Source of the DNA: Symsagittifera roscoffensis
Taxonomy: Eukaryota; Xenacoelomorpha; Acoela; Convolutidae
Reading direction: 5' to 3'
Length of the DNA: 64,000 nt
Assembly (NCBI RefSeq): GCF_963678635.1
Contig: NC_087068.1
Span: forward strand, 20,378,914-20,442,913
The translations under genes were made by a program, and so were the position numbers. This document shows positions 63,436 through 64,000 of the stretch, piece by piece (position 1 is the stretch's first letter; every line of letters begins with the position of its first letter). The notes below the pieces were generated by a model. That model was given only the letters and a program-made list of their open reading frames with translations. It was not told where the DNA came from and searched no databases.

Positions 63436-64000
63436 TCCTCCCCCCCTGAAGAAGGAAGAACCGGAGCGAGCTTAACGGTCGGCCGCGTGACTTCACGGGT
63501 TGCGGTCCTGACAAGGGCGGATCGGGCGCAACCGTCCTGTCCGTAGTTTAGCTTGACGATTCGGGCGAGAGGGTAGTACCCACGCGGACTATCGGGCTCA
63601 ATCACCCACACGAGATCGCCTGTTTTAAGAGTGAAGTCAGAATGAGTGTGCCACTTGACACGCTTATTCAGCGAGGGAACATATTCTCGAAGCCAACGAG
63701 ACCAAATCGCGTTAGCATATGACTGCGCTCGCACGTACCTTTTCTTGTGATCGAAGTGCTCCCCGGGTAAAAGCGAAGGAAAGCTTGTGGCATGTTGTCC
63801 AAGCAAAAAATGGTTTGGGGTTAACGCTTCTAACTCACGTGAATCGGTACTAACGGGAGTGATTGGCCTCGAATTCAAAGCCTGTTCAACTAAGCAGAGT
63901 GTTGTTCCTAACACCTCTTCAGTGACTCGCCTACTGCCTAGGATATCGTACAGCACGCGCTTCACGCTTCGGACGAGGCGTTCCCAGGAGCCGCCATGAT
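63417..64000 (-). CDS. BEL/Pao retrotransposon Pol, integrase C-terminus (partial)
   Basis: The frame is open from the right window edge (HGGSWERLVRSVKRVL) and ends at 63417. It has the end of the integrase core (EQALNSRPITP, LTPNHFLLG) and the C-terminal domain typical of BEL/Pao integrases (RYVRAQSYANAIWSRWLREY, GDLVWVIEPDSPRGYYPLAR, TREVTRPTVKLAPVLP). These act in insertion of the cDNA. No frame break is visible in the part present. The protease, RT and RNase H parts would lie beyond the window. Confidence 0.92.
   Translation of the reverse strand, partial: HGGSWERLVRSVKRVLYDILGSRRVTEEVLGTTLCLVEQALNSRPITPVSTDSRELEALTPNHFLLGQHATSFPSLLPGEHFDHKKRYVRAQSYANAIWSRWLREYVPSLNKRVKWHTHSDFTLKTGDLVWVIEPDSPRGYYPLARIVKLNYGQDGCARSALVRTATREVTRPTVKLAPVLPSSGGEDVAMQM

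Overview
This is nuclear DNA from an animal, most likely an invertebrate. The protein genes are split by GT-AG introns, the introns are long and AT-rich, and they are packed with repeats. Penelope-like and BEL/Pao retroelements are present. The phylum cannot be fixed from the sequence alone. There is no sign of bacterial gene structure.

Layout. (1) 1-12331 is a nest of retroelements. A nearly intact Penelope-like element (PLE) with a partial upstream tandem copy occupies 6656-11330. It carries reverse transcriptase and GIY-YIG endonuclease domains, a PHD finger inserted inside the reverse transcriptase, a predicted intron joining an upstream ORF, and a hammerhead-ribozyme-like motif in each terminal repeat. 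It is flanked by a 214-bp direct duplication and lies among older PLE fragments and a decayed minus-strand reverse transcriptase of another class. (2) 12668-46894 is a 14-exon plus-strand gene encoding a Scribble-type LAP protein (16 leucine-rich repeats, 3 recognisable PDZ domains, 1511 aa as assembled here). Its reading frame stays consistent across all 13 introns. Introns 4, 7-10, 12 and 13 hold many repeats, including a 7.5-kb satellite with a four-level repeat hierarchy in intron 10. (3) 46895-52345 is intergenic, with a tRNA-derived SINE and minisatellites. (4) 57457-52346 is a 3-exon minus-strand gene for a Golgi-type membrane sulfotransferase (373 aa). (5) 57458-63243 is gene-poor, with two foldback elements, a CA microsatellite and a G-rich tract. 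(6) 63270-64000 is the 3' end of a minus-strand BEL/Pao LTR retrotransposon that runs off the window.

The two host genes end toward each other and have no evident functional link: Scribble is a cortical polarity scaffold, and the sulfotransferase would modify glycans or proteins in the secretory pathway. The most unusual item is the PLE: a PHD zinc finger lies between RT motifs B and C of an otherwise canonical polymerase. No similarity search could be run, so family calls rest on motifs read by eye.
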